A stretch of 24,965 nt of DNA from Roridomyces roridus (Eukaryota > Basidiomycota > Agaricomycetes > Agaricales > Mycenaceae), in contig JARKIF010000361.1 in assembly GCA_029378245.1 (NCBI GenBank), forward strand, positions 1 to 24,965. The letters run 5' to 3'. This document shows, piece after piece, positions 9,640 through 18,398 of this stretch (position 1 is the stretch's first letter; every line of letters begins with the position of its first letter). The notes beneath the pieces are model-generated. The model had not been told where the DNA came from. It worked only from the letters and a program-made list of their open reading frames with translations, and did not search any database. The translations under genes were made by a program, and so were the position numbers.

Positions 9640-10842
9640 ACTGACTTTCAACAAGGGGTAGTAATCCATCGCGCGTAGCGAAGTTTGTCTCGAGTTGAGG
9701 CTTTCAAGGAGGATTGAGTTTCGAACATGAACGAAGGATTCAGTGAAGAAGAAATCCAACCTGGCCAAAAGCGAGATTGCGGATACTGGGTAAGTACGTG
9801 GGTTGTCAGTCAACGAGCACGAGTACATAGGAGCCTGTGAAACGTACATTTGCCATGTATGATCCACCAAGGGAACCATATCCCTGGAAATATAATACTC
9901 AGTCCGGTGGAATTGACACAGAGCTAGCTTGTAGCGTTACATTCATGTCGGTTTGATACAAACTGAACGACAGTCAGTATCATTACATATCCCAACTGGC
10001 ACGCGGGCTCACCAAAACGAGTGAAATGATCCCGGCGAGGCTGGTGCACTCGATAATCTTGTCATGCCCATTATCCCTCTGCTGCCTCCACGACAAATAC
10101 ACCAATGTCCCCGCAATAATCAAGTCATTCAACGCCGCTACGCACCAATCTGCGTCAAAAAGCCACCCCCTCTTCGAAGTCATGATGGCGTTCTCATGCC
10201 AATCGAGAATGTGCGTTTGCAGGATGACAAAGTTGCCTGTGACGCGGAGGAGTGAGAGGAGCGTGCATAGGGCGGGGATGGATATGTATCGGTGTTTGGA
10301 GAATTTAAAGTAGATTTGGGAGGCGAAGAAGATTTGGACTGGGAACAGGTTTCAGGGGCTCGGAGTAAGAGTAAACGGATATTTGTCGTACCACAAGCTG
10401 CCTCGCAACTTATAATTACGAGGAGGACTTCGGAGGACCAGGGTGTTTTCCCGAGTTGGTTGGCCGATATGGTGTAGACATATAACCAGTGGGCTGTGGA
10501 GAGAGTGGTGACGACCTCGCAGCACCTACAGCGTCTTGAGTCTTAGTCTATAAGTATTCAAGATACTCACATTACGAAGGCGACCTACCACAACATTCAT
10601 TTCTGGTATTCCGGAATAGAAGGCAAGCGCACCATCGCCTTTATCGTGCGCACATCGGCAGGAAAGCGTCCGTAGTAGGTGTACGCTTGGGTGATTATGA
10701 CCCCAAAGAGGGCGCTGGAGACGAGGGTAAGACCGATCTCCATCGTCGCTGGTGACGCGTTAGAAATTGAATGCAATTGGAATGGAGGGGAGGGGAGGGG
10801 GCAGACGGCGACGCTGCACGCACCGGTGAGGCGGGACGCCAT
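9640..10842 (-). pseudogene. DUF6534-type multi-pass membrane protein, unit 2 copy, decaying
   Basis: Exons 10824-10842, 10633-10748, 10571-10584, 10392-10525 and 10013-10338 are still in frame and match the unit 1 gene closely (ALFGVIITQAYTYYGRFPAD, CCEVVTTLSTAHWLYVY, ALNDLIIAGTLVYL). Exon 5 is 33 nt shorter. It lacks four residues of the fourth span and about 16 residues around the family's ...WTLETGLLTS region, so the last spans are damaged. Downstream, the position used as acceptor in unit 1 (TATCAG) is TATCAA. Indels of 1, 6 and 5 nt break the next exon. The C-terminal signature (NSILLESLNSRQTSLR) survives in an unconnected frame near 9678-9722. A shortened functional protein ending early cannot be fully excluded. 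Confidence 0.7.
10784..10801 (+). other. G-rich tract in the first intron of the unit 2 DUF6534 gene
   Basis: GGAGGGGAGGGGAGGGGG on the plus strand, which is the template strand of this gene. The equivalent intron in unit 1 is 53 nt and lacks it, against 75 nt here, so the tract arose after the duplication. With only three runs of three or more G plus one GG, quadruplex formation is possible but weak. Confidence 0.6.
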
Positions 10843-11139
10843 AGTCGACCGGCTCTCCGAATCCGGGTTCCACACACACCATATGGCAGCCTCGTACTTA
10901 TAGGCAGTTCAAAATTAGTTGTGGTGAGAAAGGGAACCCACGCCATCAAGTAGAAGAAGCCGGTGTGCGATATTAAGATTCGAGGAATGGGTATGACGAC
11001 CAATCGGATTCCTGCGCAGCAATGCATGGCCGATATGCGAGTGGAACTTTCATGCAGGAGTCGTGTGGCTTAAATTGAGACTTATCAAACTGACCTGTGG
11101 GATTTACAGCAGTACAGAATACAAGCAATAAAAACTGTC

Positions 11140-11832
11140 CTACGTGGGAGGTATAAACCCGCTAAGCGCGCCCAGCTGGTGCAGTGTTCTCGAGAACAGC
11201 TGGTCATAGTCATCTTGAACTCCCAGTCGCTCCAACATGCCCTCAACGTCCGCAACGCACTCCATATCTTCATCTTCTTCCTCCTCCTCGTCTTCTTCAT
11301 CAATGGTACGCGGTCGACGATGCAGCTGACCGCCCAACCACTCCTCGATGGTAGCAGAACCACCGATGAGCAGACTCCTCAGTCGTGTGGATTCAGTCTG
11401 TGTGATCGCAGACGACTTTTTTCCAGCGGCGACTTCATCTGCGCTGAGCACCAAATCCAATACACCGTGGTCCGGGTGCCAGATTTGGGCCTGGAGAACG
11501 GCGGACCACGCTTGGTCGAGGTCGTCCAACCAGTCTTGGAGGTACGGAATCGTGACTGGGTCCGCTGGATATCCTGGTATCGAGGCTAGGACATCGTGCG
11601 TGAGACGTAGGAGGAAGGCAGTGCGGACTGCAGTAGACGGGTCAATGGGTGGAATCTGCAAAATCATAGCCATTATTCGCGTGGCTGCGTCGAGGTAGAG
11701 AGTCAGGGTTGGGAGGACTGCGTTCTCCTCTGACCGTTTCTTGTACCCCCTCGTGAGCTCGAGAAGTTTATCGTCGAGATACGTGACGAGTCTCCTCTCT
11801 TGCGCTGCTGTCAGTGCTCGTGTTGAGGACAT
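11140..11832 (-). CDS. conserved hypothetical protein, 230 aa, with acidic tract
   Basis: Single-exon gene from ATG 11832 to TAG 11140-11142. The sequence is mostly helical in character (AAQERRLVTYLDDKLLELTRGYKKR; DAATRIMAMILQIPPIDPST; YLQDWLDDLDQAWSAVLQ; TRLRSLLIGG) with a run of about 13 Asp/Glu near residues 183-195, then a last helix (MLERLGVQDDYDQLFSRTLHQLG). No signal peptide or membrane span. The composition looks like an intracellular, perhaps nuclear, protein, and it shares a very short promoter with a nucleoporin gene. I do not recognise the family with certainty and assign no function. Its last codons and 3' untranslated region were copied into the tandem duplication next to it. 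Confidence 0.8.
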   Translation of the reverse strand: MSSTRALTAAQERRLVTYLDDKLLELTRGYKKRSEENAVLPTLTLYLDAATRIMAMILQIPPIDPSTAVRTAFLLRLTHDVLASIPGYPADPVTIPYLQDWLDDLDQAWSAVLQAQIWHPDHGVLDLVLSADEVAAGKKSSAITQTESTRLRSLLIGGSATIEEWLGGQLHRRPRTIDEEDEEEEEDEDMECVADVEGMLERLGVQDDYDQLFSRTLHQLGALSGFIPPT

Positions 11833-11898
11833 TTGAATCTGATTGCCGAGTTGACGTCTGTTTATTCCACACCGCGGTCGCGTCTCTTCCTTCCACCC
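11833..11898. promoter_or_regulatory. 66-bp shared divergent promoter
   Basis: Only 66 bases separate the ATG of the 230-residue protein gene (minus, 11832) from the ATG of the FG-nucleoporin gene (plus, 11899). Both core promoters and both 5' leaders must overlap or extend into the opposite gene. No TATA box is evident. Confidence 0.65.
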
Positions 11899-13660
11899 AT
11901 GTCCCTCTTCGGCCAGCCCCAGCAGCAGCAGCAGCAGGCCGCGCCCAGTCTTTTTGGCGGCGCCTCGACACCGCAGCCCGCCGCCAACATGTTCGGCGCG
12001 AATCAGAGTGCCACTCAGCCGAAACCACTCTTCGGTCAGCCAGCTGCAGGAAGCACCCCATCGCTGTTCGGAAACACGGCTGCTGCCCCCACCACGAATC
12101 CCTCAGGCGGAGGTCTTTTTGGTAGCAGCAGCACCCCTGCGAGTGGCGGACTCTTTGGCCAGCAGCAACCAGCTGCTGCCCAACCGACGGGCGGGCTTTT
12201 TGGCAGCACCACCACGACGCAGCCCGCAGGAAACAGCCTATTCGGCAACACTGCGACGACGCAACCCGCAGCTTCTGGTGGTCTCTTCGGGAGCACACCC
12301 GCAGCCGGAAGTCTGTTTGGCGCGAAACCAGGTGCCCCGACACTGCCGACTCTCAACACGACTGCCCCCGCAGCAGGGACGTCTCTATTCGGCGGGAGCA
12401 CCCTTGGCCAACAGCCAACCGCCCAGCAGAACCTCTTCGGCCAACCTGCTGCCCAAAAACCACTCTTTGGCGCACCCGCCCCGACGACCAACAACCTCTT
12501 CGGGCAGAGCACCAACGCTGCCCAGGGTGCGCCCAAGCCGCTATTTAGCACCTCCATGCTGGGACAACCACCCGCGACTCAGCAGCCGAATTCCCTTGGC
12601 ACCTCGATTCTCACGACAAGTGCCCTGCGTTCGCCGGCGCCTGCAGCAGGTGCAGCGACGCAGCAGGCGGACGCTCAGACGCAATTCGCGAGACTCTCAG
12701 CAAGGATCGAGGAGATTGCTGGTGCGTGGAATGCCGCGTCGCCTCAGTGTCAATTTCAGGCGAGTTTCCATTCCATTCCGAGTCTACTTGCTACTTGTTA
12801 ACATCCGAACCTGTATAGTATTTCTTCTACAACCGCGTCGAGCCGAGTCAAGTGGGTCTGTATGGGCGTCCGCCGAACGCGACGAATGAAACCCTGTGGA
12901 CGAAAGCTGTCCGAGATAATCCGGATCCGACGACGTGAGTGGGCTCCCAACACTACACTCATAAATCTCATCTCGACGATAGTCTAGTACCAGCGATCGC
13001 AGTTGGCTTTGACGATCTACGACAAAGGGTGGACGCGCAGGGTCAACAGGCGTCATGGCAGTTGGAGCGATTAAAGGTGCGTTCCCCTCCCTCCCTCCCT
13101 CCCAGGCTCAAAATCTCATTCTTCTTCAGGAGTTAAAAACGCGCCTCGAATCCCTCTCATCAACTCAACACCAAAACAGCGCGCGTCTCGCCCGCCTGGC
13201 AGCGAGCCAAACGCAGCTGATGCACCAGCTCCTGTCACTCGCAGCGCACCTGCATCTACTCGTTCCCTCTTTGCGCTCGTCGGGGATCCGCGTGGAGGAG
13301 GAGGAGTTGAGGGGATGGCTTGAGGAGCTGAGGGAGGAAATTGGTAGTGGTACGCATGGGCATGGGCATAGTGGTGGGAGGATGCGAGGGAAGCTTGGTG
13401 AGCTATGGGCGCTCGTGGGTGCTATCGGGGCGCAGCAGCAAAAGCAACACCAGCAGCACGGGGAGTGGAAAGTCGTCGACGAAGATGGCTTGTCAAGGAT
13501 CGCACAGATATTGGGCGAGCAGCAGGCGGGGCTCGTGCATTTGACCAAGATATTGAAGGGCGATTTGGCTGATATTAATGTGGTCTTGAAGGGTGGGAGG
13601 GCTGCGCAGGATGGGGACGCTGTGGATCTTTTGAGTTCCAGGAGATCTGTTATTAGGTAG
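11899..13660 (+). CDS. NUP57: FG nucleoporin, NUP57/Nup54-like
   Basis: Central-channel component of the nuclear pore (Nup62/54/58-type complex). Exons 11899-12759, 12819-12934, 12983-13076 and 13130-13660 give 533 residues in frame. Residues 1 to about 230 hold 15 FG dipeptides, mostly SLFG/GLFG/PLFG, separated by Gln/Ala/Thr-rich linkers. The conserved block follows: RIEEIAGAWN, QFQYFFYNRVEP, YGRPPNATNETLW, AVRDNPDP, VPAIAVGFDDLRQRVDAQ, then a long helical region (LKTRLESLSSTQ, LMHQLLSLAAHLHLL, LRGWLEELREEIG) expected to form the coiled-coil trimer. The start at 11899 is chosen because MSLFGQP is the usual opening; no upstream in-frame ATG exists. The first intron appears to be GC-AG. The Gly/His-rich insert near 13345-13380 looks species-specific. 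Confidence 0.93.
12760..12819 (+). other. GC-AG intron of the NUP57-like gene (12760-12818)
   Basis: The conserved protein sequence needs ...CQFQ joined to YFFYN... in phase 0. The exon ends CAG at 12759 and the intron starts GCGAGT, not GT. It ends CTGTATAG at 12818 with a TTAAC branch-like site near 12799-12803. The only nearby GT donor (GAGTTT) would put the next exon out of frame. Confidence 0.75.
13084..13103 (-). other. five-run C/G tract in NUP57 intron 3
   Basis: CCCCTCCCTCCCTCCCTCCC on the plus strand is a perfect four-plus-run G-quadruplex motif on the minus (template) strand. It sits just after the donor GTGCGT of the 13077-13129 intron and may also serve as a pyrimidine tract. 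Confidence 0.6.
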
Positions 13661-13810
13661 TTTTTCTGTCCGTGTTTTTATTCTTCGGTTTTATCTGAAG
13701 ATGTTGTTACACAAAAAACGAGTGTGGAAGCATGCGGGGTAAGTATGAGTATTAAGGTAATAGGTGGAGCGTCAAGCAAGAATGTAAATGCACATGCTAA
13801 TGCACGCGCT

Positions 13811-15542
13811 CTAGGACCGTATGCTATCATACGTCGGCGGAATCTCCCTCATGCCCTCCTGCTCCTCGGGCTGCGGCACCCTCCCACCATCCTGATGAAC
13901 AACCACGTCGCCAGGTGAATGTGGATTCGGTAATTGCATCGACGAAGCATCCGGCATCGGAGGCATCGACATGGGTCCTGGTGTAGGCCCGGGGTTCGCA
14001 ACAGAGTACATCGACCCTCCACGGGCCTCCCGCTCCTTTGCGCTCATCGGATTCGTGTATGCTCCCGAGCTGCTCCCGGCGGTACTCATCGCCGGGCCAG
14101 CGTTGATAGGATGCGTCGATGACGAGCCGCCGTAATAGCTGCTCATCGTCGGGCTCGGGCCCTGGCCGCCTTCACTACCAGCATCGTAGCCCCCAGCGTA
14201 GTACCCTTGCTGTTGTTGTTGGTGGTACGGATCGGGGTAGTACGCGTGCTGCTGAGGATGCCCCATGCTGGCTCCAGCGCCGACGCCTGCCATGAACGGC
14301 GTAACAACGCCCCCGCCAATGCTGCTTCCAGCCAGCCGTCCACCGACACCATCGTCGTCATCCTCTGCCCGCAGTCCATTGGGACCGACAGCCCCCGCGT
14401 CCCCTGACATCCGGGGTAACGTTGGCCCGCCGGTGGTACGCCCCGGGTCAAAGTTGCCGTCAAATTCAGCGTCGAGGGCGCGCTCGCGTGCTCGTCGGCG
14501 GATGAACCAGATGAGAACGGCGAGGATAAGGAGACCGGCAACGCCACCGACGACACCACCTGCGATAGCACCGGCATGAGAGTTGCTGGTATCATTGTTG
14601 TTTTTCGACGTATTGGTATTGCCCGCCGAGGCGCCAGAGATGGTTTGTGTGACTTCGGAGGTGATGGTGGTAATTTGACCATTGGAATTGGTGGAGCTGC
14701 GACATTGATTAGCATTCAGTATATTTGTGGCGACAGGCGGAAAAAACAGCCACGGTCCGCAGCAGAAGATGCCGCAAAAGTATCCACGTCCATGACGAAA
14801 CAAGTGGATCGACATTATCAGAGATGTCTGTCTCCGTCATTGACAGATCCCGCCCAACCTCGAGGGCACCAGAGCAAACGAGAGGCACCTCCCTCCTCCG
14901 CGGGCCCCAATAAATGTCCGATCGAAAGGCAAGATTAAAAAGCACCGGCCCGGCCACACAAGGCGGGACTCGAAACGGGGTTTCAGAACCACGGGCCCAG
15001 CCCCAGCCCGCACCGACCAGTACGGGTGATGCAAACCCACGAAGGAGTAAAAAGAAGTCGGGGTGGTGGTGTGGAGTGGGACGAAAAAAGAAAGACAATG
15101 GAGAGTAGACACGCACAGAAAGGTCGATTGTCCCGTGCTCAAGATGGCTGATGCGCTGGTGGGAGGAGCACTAGATGACGGAGGCGGGGTGCTCGAGGGT
15201 GGTGGTGCCGAGGATTCGCTTGCAGGCTGTGAAGCGCTGGTAGGAGCGCTTGCACTGTTGCTGGGTCCCGGGTCGCTTGTTGGCGCACTGGCACTTGCAC
15301 TTGCACTTGCACTTCCGCTCGGGGTGGCACTAGCACTACTAGGGTTGGCACTGTCGCTGCTGCCGGATGTCGGGCCAGGTGGGAGAATCCCACTTACTAT
15401 TCCTGCTGCGAACGGGAAAGAAATGTGAGCAATTCTGTAGTAAAGAGGTGATAACATAAAAGGGACGACCAGAAGAATTGGCGCTGCCGCTAGGACTCGC
15501 AGGACCTGGCTGTGGCGGCGCGCTCGGTAAGAGGGACGACAT
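13811..15542 (-). CDS. Ser/Ala/Pro-rich single-pass plasma-membrane protein
   Basis: Exons 15470-15542, 15117-15405 and 13811-14696 give 415 residues in frame. Residues 1 to about 160 are an O-glycosylation-like Ser/Ala/Pro/Thr region (SASASASASAP, SSTPPPSSSAPP), ending in a Thr-rich segment with NGQITTITSEV. A glycine-patterned membrane span (about 162-186, AGAIAGGVVGGVAGLLILAV) and a stop-transfer RRRARER follow. The cytoplasmic tail of about 225 residues is Gly/Pro/Gln/Tyr-rich and ends PPTYDSIRS. The layout matches Mid2/Wsc-like wall sensors and the many fungal 'mucin-like TM' proteins. No Cys-rich WSC domain and no clear signal peptide are seen, so type III insertion or a missed upstream exon is possible. 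Intron 2 (14697-15116) is 420 nt, far longer than others here, but has a good GTGCGT donor and a CTAAT branch with CGCAG acceptor. Confidence 0.75.
15291..15314. repeat. hexamer microsatellite coding Ser-Ala repeats
   Basis: Four perfect copies of GCACTT on the plus strand; on the coding strand they give alternating Ser-Ala in the extracellular stalk. The copy number is likely to vary between strains. Confidence 0.7.
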
Positions 15543-15825
15543 GGTCCGACTCTAAGAGGACAAGAAGAAGAGAGCGAGGCCTCCGGGTAGCAGCGAAAAA
15601 TAGCGCAATGGGAACGAGGCATTTGGATGGCCGGAGATAGGGTGATAGAGTAAGAGTAAAATGAAGGCAACGCACATAAATCTGCCATCCTGCTGCCTTT
15701 CTGGTGTGGTCGTTAATGAGTCGTAGAGGAAGGAGAGGATGAAGGTCGTTTGTTGCCGACCAAAGTGGAGCGCAAGGGAAAACGAGGCCGTGATTAGTCA
15801 GCTGAAAAGATGTACATTCATCCGT

Positions 15826-18222
15826 CTAATCAAATGCTTTCGCCTGTATATTGAACATCTTGCAATACTCTCCGCCCAGCTCCAAAAGCTCCTCGTGTGT
15901 CCCAGATTCTATGATAGCGCCCTCCTTCATGCACCTGCAGTTTCAGTGTCAGTGAATTTCCTTGCTTACTCGCACATCACTCACAAGATCACATCTGCAT
16001 GCTTGGTCAAATGGCCAAAACGATGCGTGACGAATATCATCGTCTTGCCCTCCCTAACCTGTCTTAGGTTGTTGAAGAGCTGCCATTCAGCTTGTGGGTC
16101 GAGGTTACTGCTTGGTTCGTCAACACAGACAAGCTTGACGGTGTTGGAAGTGAAGCGCATAAAGGTGCGTGATCTAGAGGTCCATCAGCTTCAGACGCGC
16201 GACAAAGAGAGGATACATACGCGACCAGTCTTTGTCTCTCTCCACCAGACACATCTGCCTCCTTCTTCATCTTCTCTACCGCCGCCTTGAGCTGCTCATT
16301 ACCCTCCTTCTCCCCTTTCTCGAGATTACTCCACTGCAGCCCGCGCGGACGCTCAAGCACCGTCCCAAGCCCATCAGCCAATTTGGCAATGATGTCCTCC
16401 GCCCCACCCTGTCTAGCCGCCTCCCGAATCATCTCCAGATCATCTACACGCGCCGGGTTCCCGAGCCCAATATTCTCGCCGAGAGAGAGCGGGTACAGGT
16501 GGTGGTCCTGCGTCAGCGTCGCAGTCGCCTGCCGCAAATCCGGAATCCGGTAGCTCTTGATATCTTGTCCGTCAATCAAGATGCAACCAGAGGTCGCGTC
16601 GTACAGCCGCGTGAGCAATTTGACTATGGTGCTTTTCCCGGAACCGTTACTGCCGACGACCACGACGAGTTGGCCTGGCTTGATGGAGAGGGTGATGTCG
16701 TTGAGGGCTTTGGCGGTCGTCCCTGGGTATGAGAAGGATACGTTTCTGAGGGTGGTCAGATGGGTCAGAGCGGCCCATGGTAGACATACTTGAGCTCAAA
16801 AGGCATCCCTTGCTCGTGCCGAGAGTCGAGTGGAGGATACGGCAGATCCCCGTCCTTCATTTCGTGAGCGACGTTGCCGAGGTCGTACAGCGCTTGGACA
16901 CCGGCAACTCGATGCGCTCCATACTGTATGAAGGAGAAGGCAGATTGGAACGTATATGATAACAGGGTCTCGCTTTGGTGTAGGGTCGCGATCGTGGATA
17001 GGCTGAACGCAGTGGGATTCAGGATGGAATTGACCGCGTAGTATAGCTGTGAAGGTCTCTTCATCGTTATATCGCCATGACCAGCGTCACGTACCATGGG
17101 GAGCTCTACCGCGAGTTTGGTGACAAGGTGTGAGGAATAACCACTCTGTCGGCTATACTGATCGTGCGGTGAGCTGATGTCGGTGTCACCCAGTAGATTA
17201 ACTGCTCTACGGAACTCTGTACGGATTCAGAAGGAGTAGTCGGAAATGAACGCGCCATACCTTGAATCACATAGGCAACGATATCCCCCGTGATTATGTC
17301 TTGCCGGTACTTTGCGTCGCTGAGTTCGCGGAGACCACTCTTACGCAAGAAATGTGGATTGTCAGCCTCGACGATGTGGGGTTTCGACCAAAGAACTCTT
17401 TGGAGCGTGGATTGGAGAATCGGATGTGCAATGCAGATGAGGGTGAATGCGGGACCGTGTCCAGTCGACCGCACCAGACGAATGACGTAGCCGAGTTGAG
17501 TGACGGCTCCCATCGAGTACAGGACACCTTGAAGTAGATAGTAAAAGACTTGAAACGGGAGGCGCTCGTGGATGTGGTTGCTGCTTATGTTGGCTATCCA
17601 GAGTATTAGTGGGGTCGTTTCCTCAGAAAAGAACAGAGCACACCTTGAACGCCAGTGAGATCCGTCGCAAGTTTGCCTGAGAGGGATCGGTGAGAACGGA
17701 GGTCTAGATAACAGCGAAAAACTCACACTGGAGGACAAACTGCTGCACCCTCGTGTCGGATCTCTGGGCTAGTCTTTCGTATATGTGATCCATGCACCAC
17801 TCTACTGCAGCTGAGAGCGCCAGACCGATCATACGGAGCGCCACCGCCTGGAAAAGAGCAGGACCATCGGGGCGGCCTGCTTTTAATCCCTCCTCGATCT
17901 AAGAGGTTCCAGTCCATTGGTCAAGAAGCACTATTTATGCACGTACGATGGCCAATACTCGACCCGAGAGATGCAAGGACAGGGTCGAGTCCACGACGTT
18001 GTTCCAGAATACGAAGAGGAGATAAAGGCAAAAGAGCCCGGGGCTCGAGGAGTAGATATCCTTGACGAGGCGCAGCACAGTGGGAGTCAATTTGGCCGAC
18101 CTTTTCCACTGCTCACGGAAATTGAAAGGGAGGGATGCTTCTGTGACGACGCGATAGACTCCGAGTTGCATCGACTGGATCGGAGGGCCCGATGCATCCT
18201 CTTCCTTCTTCTCAGAGACCAT
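15826..18222 (-). CDS. ABC half-transporter (TMD-NBD)
   Basis: Nine exons close in frame to 671 residues: 17947-18222, 17727-17898, 17644-17676, 17261-17593, 17095-17216, 16790-17046, 16221-16745, 15985-16173, 15826-15934 (introns 44-50 nt). The N-terminal half holds the membrane domain (spans include GLFCLYLLFVFWNNVV, ALRMIGLALSAAVEW, VFYYLLQGVLYSMGAV, PAFTLICIAHPIL). The ATPase domain has Walker A GSNGSGKST (about 429-437), Q-loop Gln near 477, signature VSGGERQ (about 563-569), Walker B LVCVDE with the catalytic Glu (about 592), D-loop SNLD and H-loop His (FVTHR, about 623). All catalytic motifs are intact. It would act as a dimer; the substrate is unknown. It is divergent from the DUF6697-like gene. 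A related gene starts near the right edge. Confidence 0.9.
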
Positions 18223-18398
18223 TGTGGGGGATGAGAAGGACGCCGAGGATGTCTGTATTTAAGCATTGTGGGCGCTTGAGTTGCGAGTCATTACAGCCTC
18301 GAGGAGGAGCGCGCATCCGATACAGAGTTCGATGTGATGAATGTTGTTTGTCAGGCGCCTCTTTCCGCGACCACCACCTCGCTCCTCTATCTCGCACC
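18223..18398. promoter_or_regulatory. 176-bp divergent promoter region
   Basis: It lies between ATG 18222 (minus, ABC half-transporter) and ATG 18399 (plus, DUF6697-like). A TATTTAAG element near 18257 could serve as a TATA-like site for either direction. No other motif stands out. Confidence 0.5.

Larger units (their letters stand above)
9285..11152. repeat. tandem duplication, unit 2 (about 1.87 kb)
   Basis: Direct repeat of 7385-9282. Its right end overlaps the true 3' end of the adjacent 230-residue protein gene, so this unit occupies the original locus and unit 1 is the added copy. Many small indels separate the units, so the event is not recent. Confidence 0.85.

Noticed and set aside
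11954..12889. 311-codon plus-strand reading and a 173-codon minus-strand reading (12036-12557) over the FG region
   Set aside because: Shadows of the repetitive GC-rich FG-repeat coding sequence; the NUP57-like frame explains the region fully.
13165..13548. 127-codon Cys/Ser-rich minus-strand reading
   Set aside because: Antisense of the NUP57-like helical region; the Cys-rich look comes from Gln/Ala codons read backwards.
14837..15688. 283-codon minus-strand reading through the Ser-rich gene
   Set aside because: Its N- and C-terminal parts are read-through of untranslated or intron sequence; the spliced three-exon model gives a coherent stalk, span and tail.
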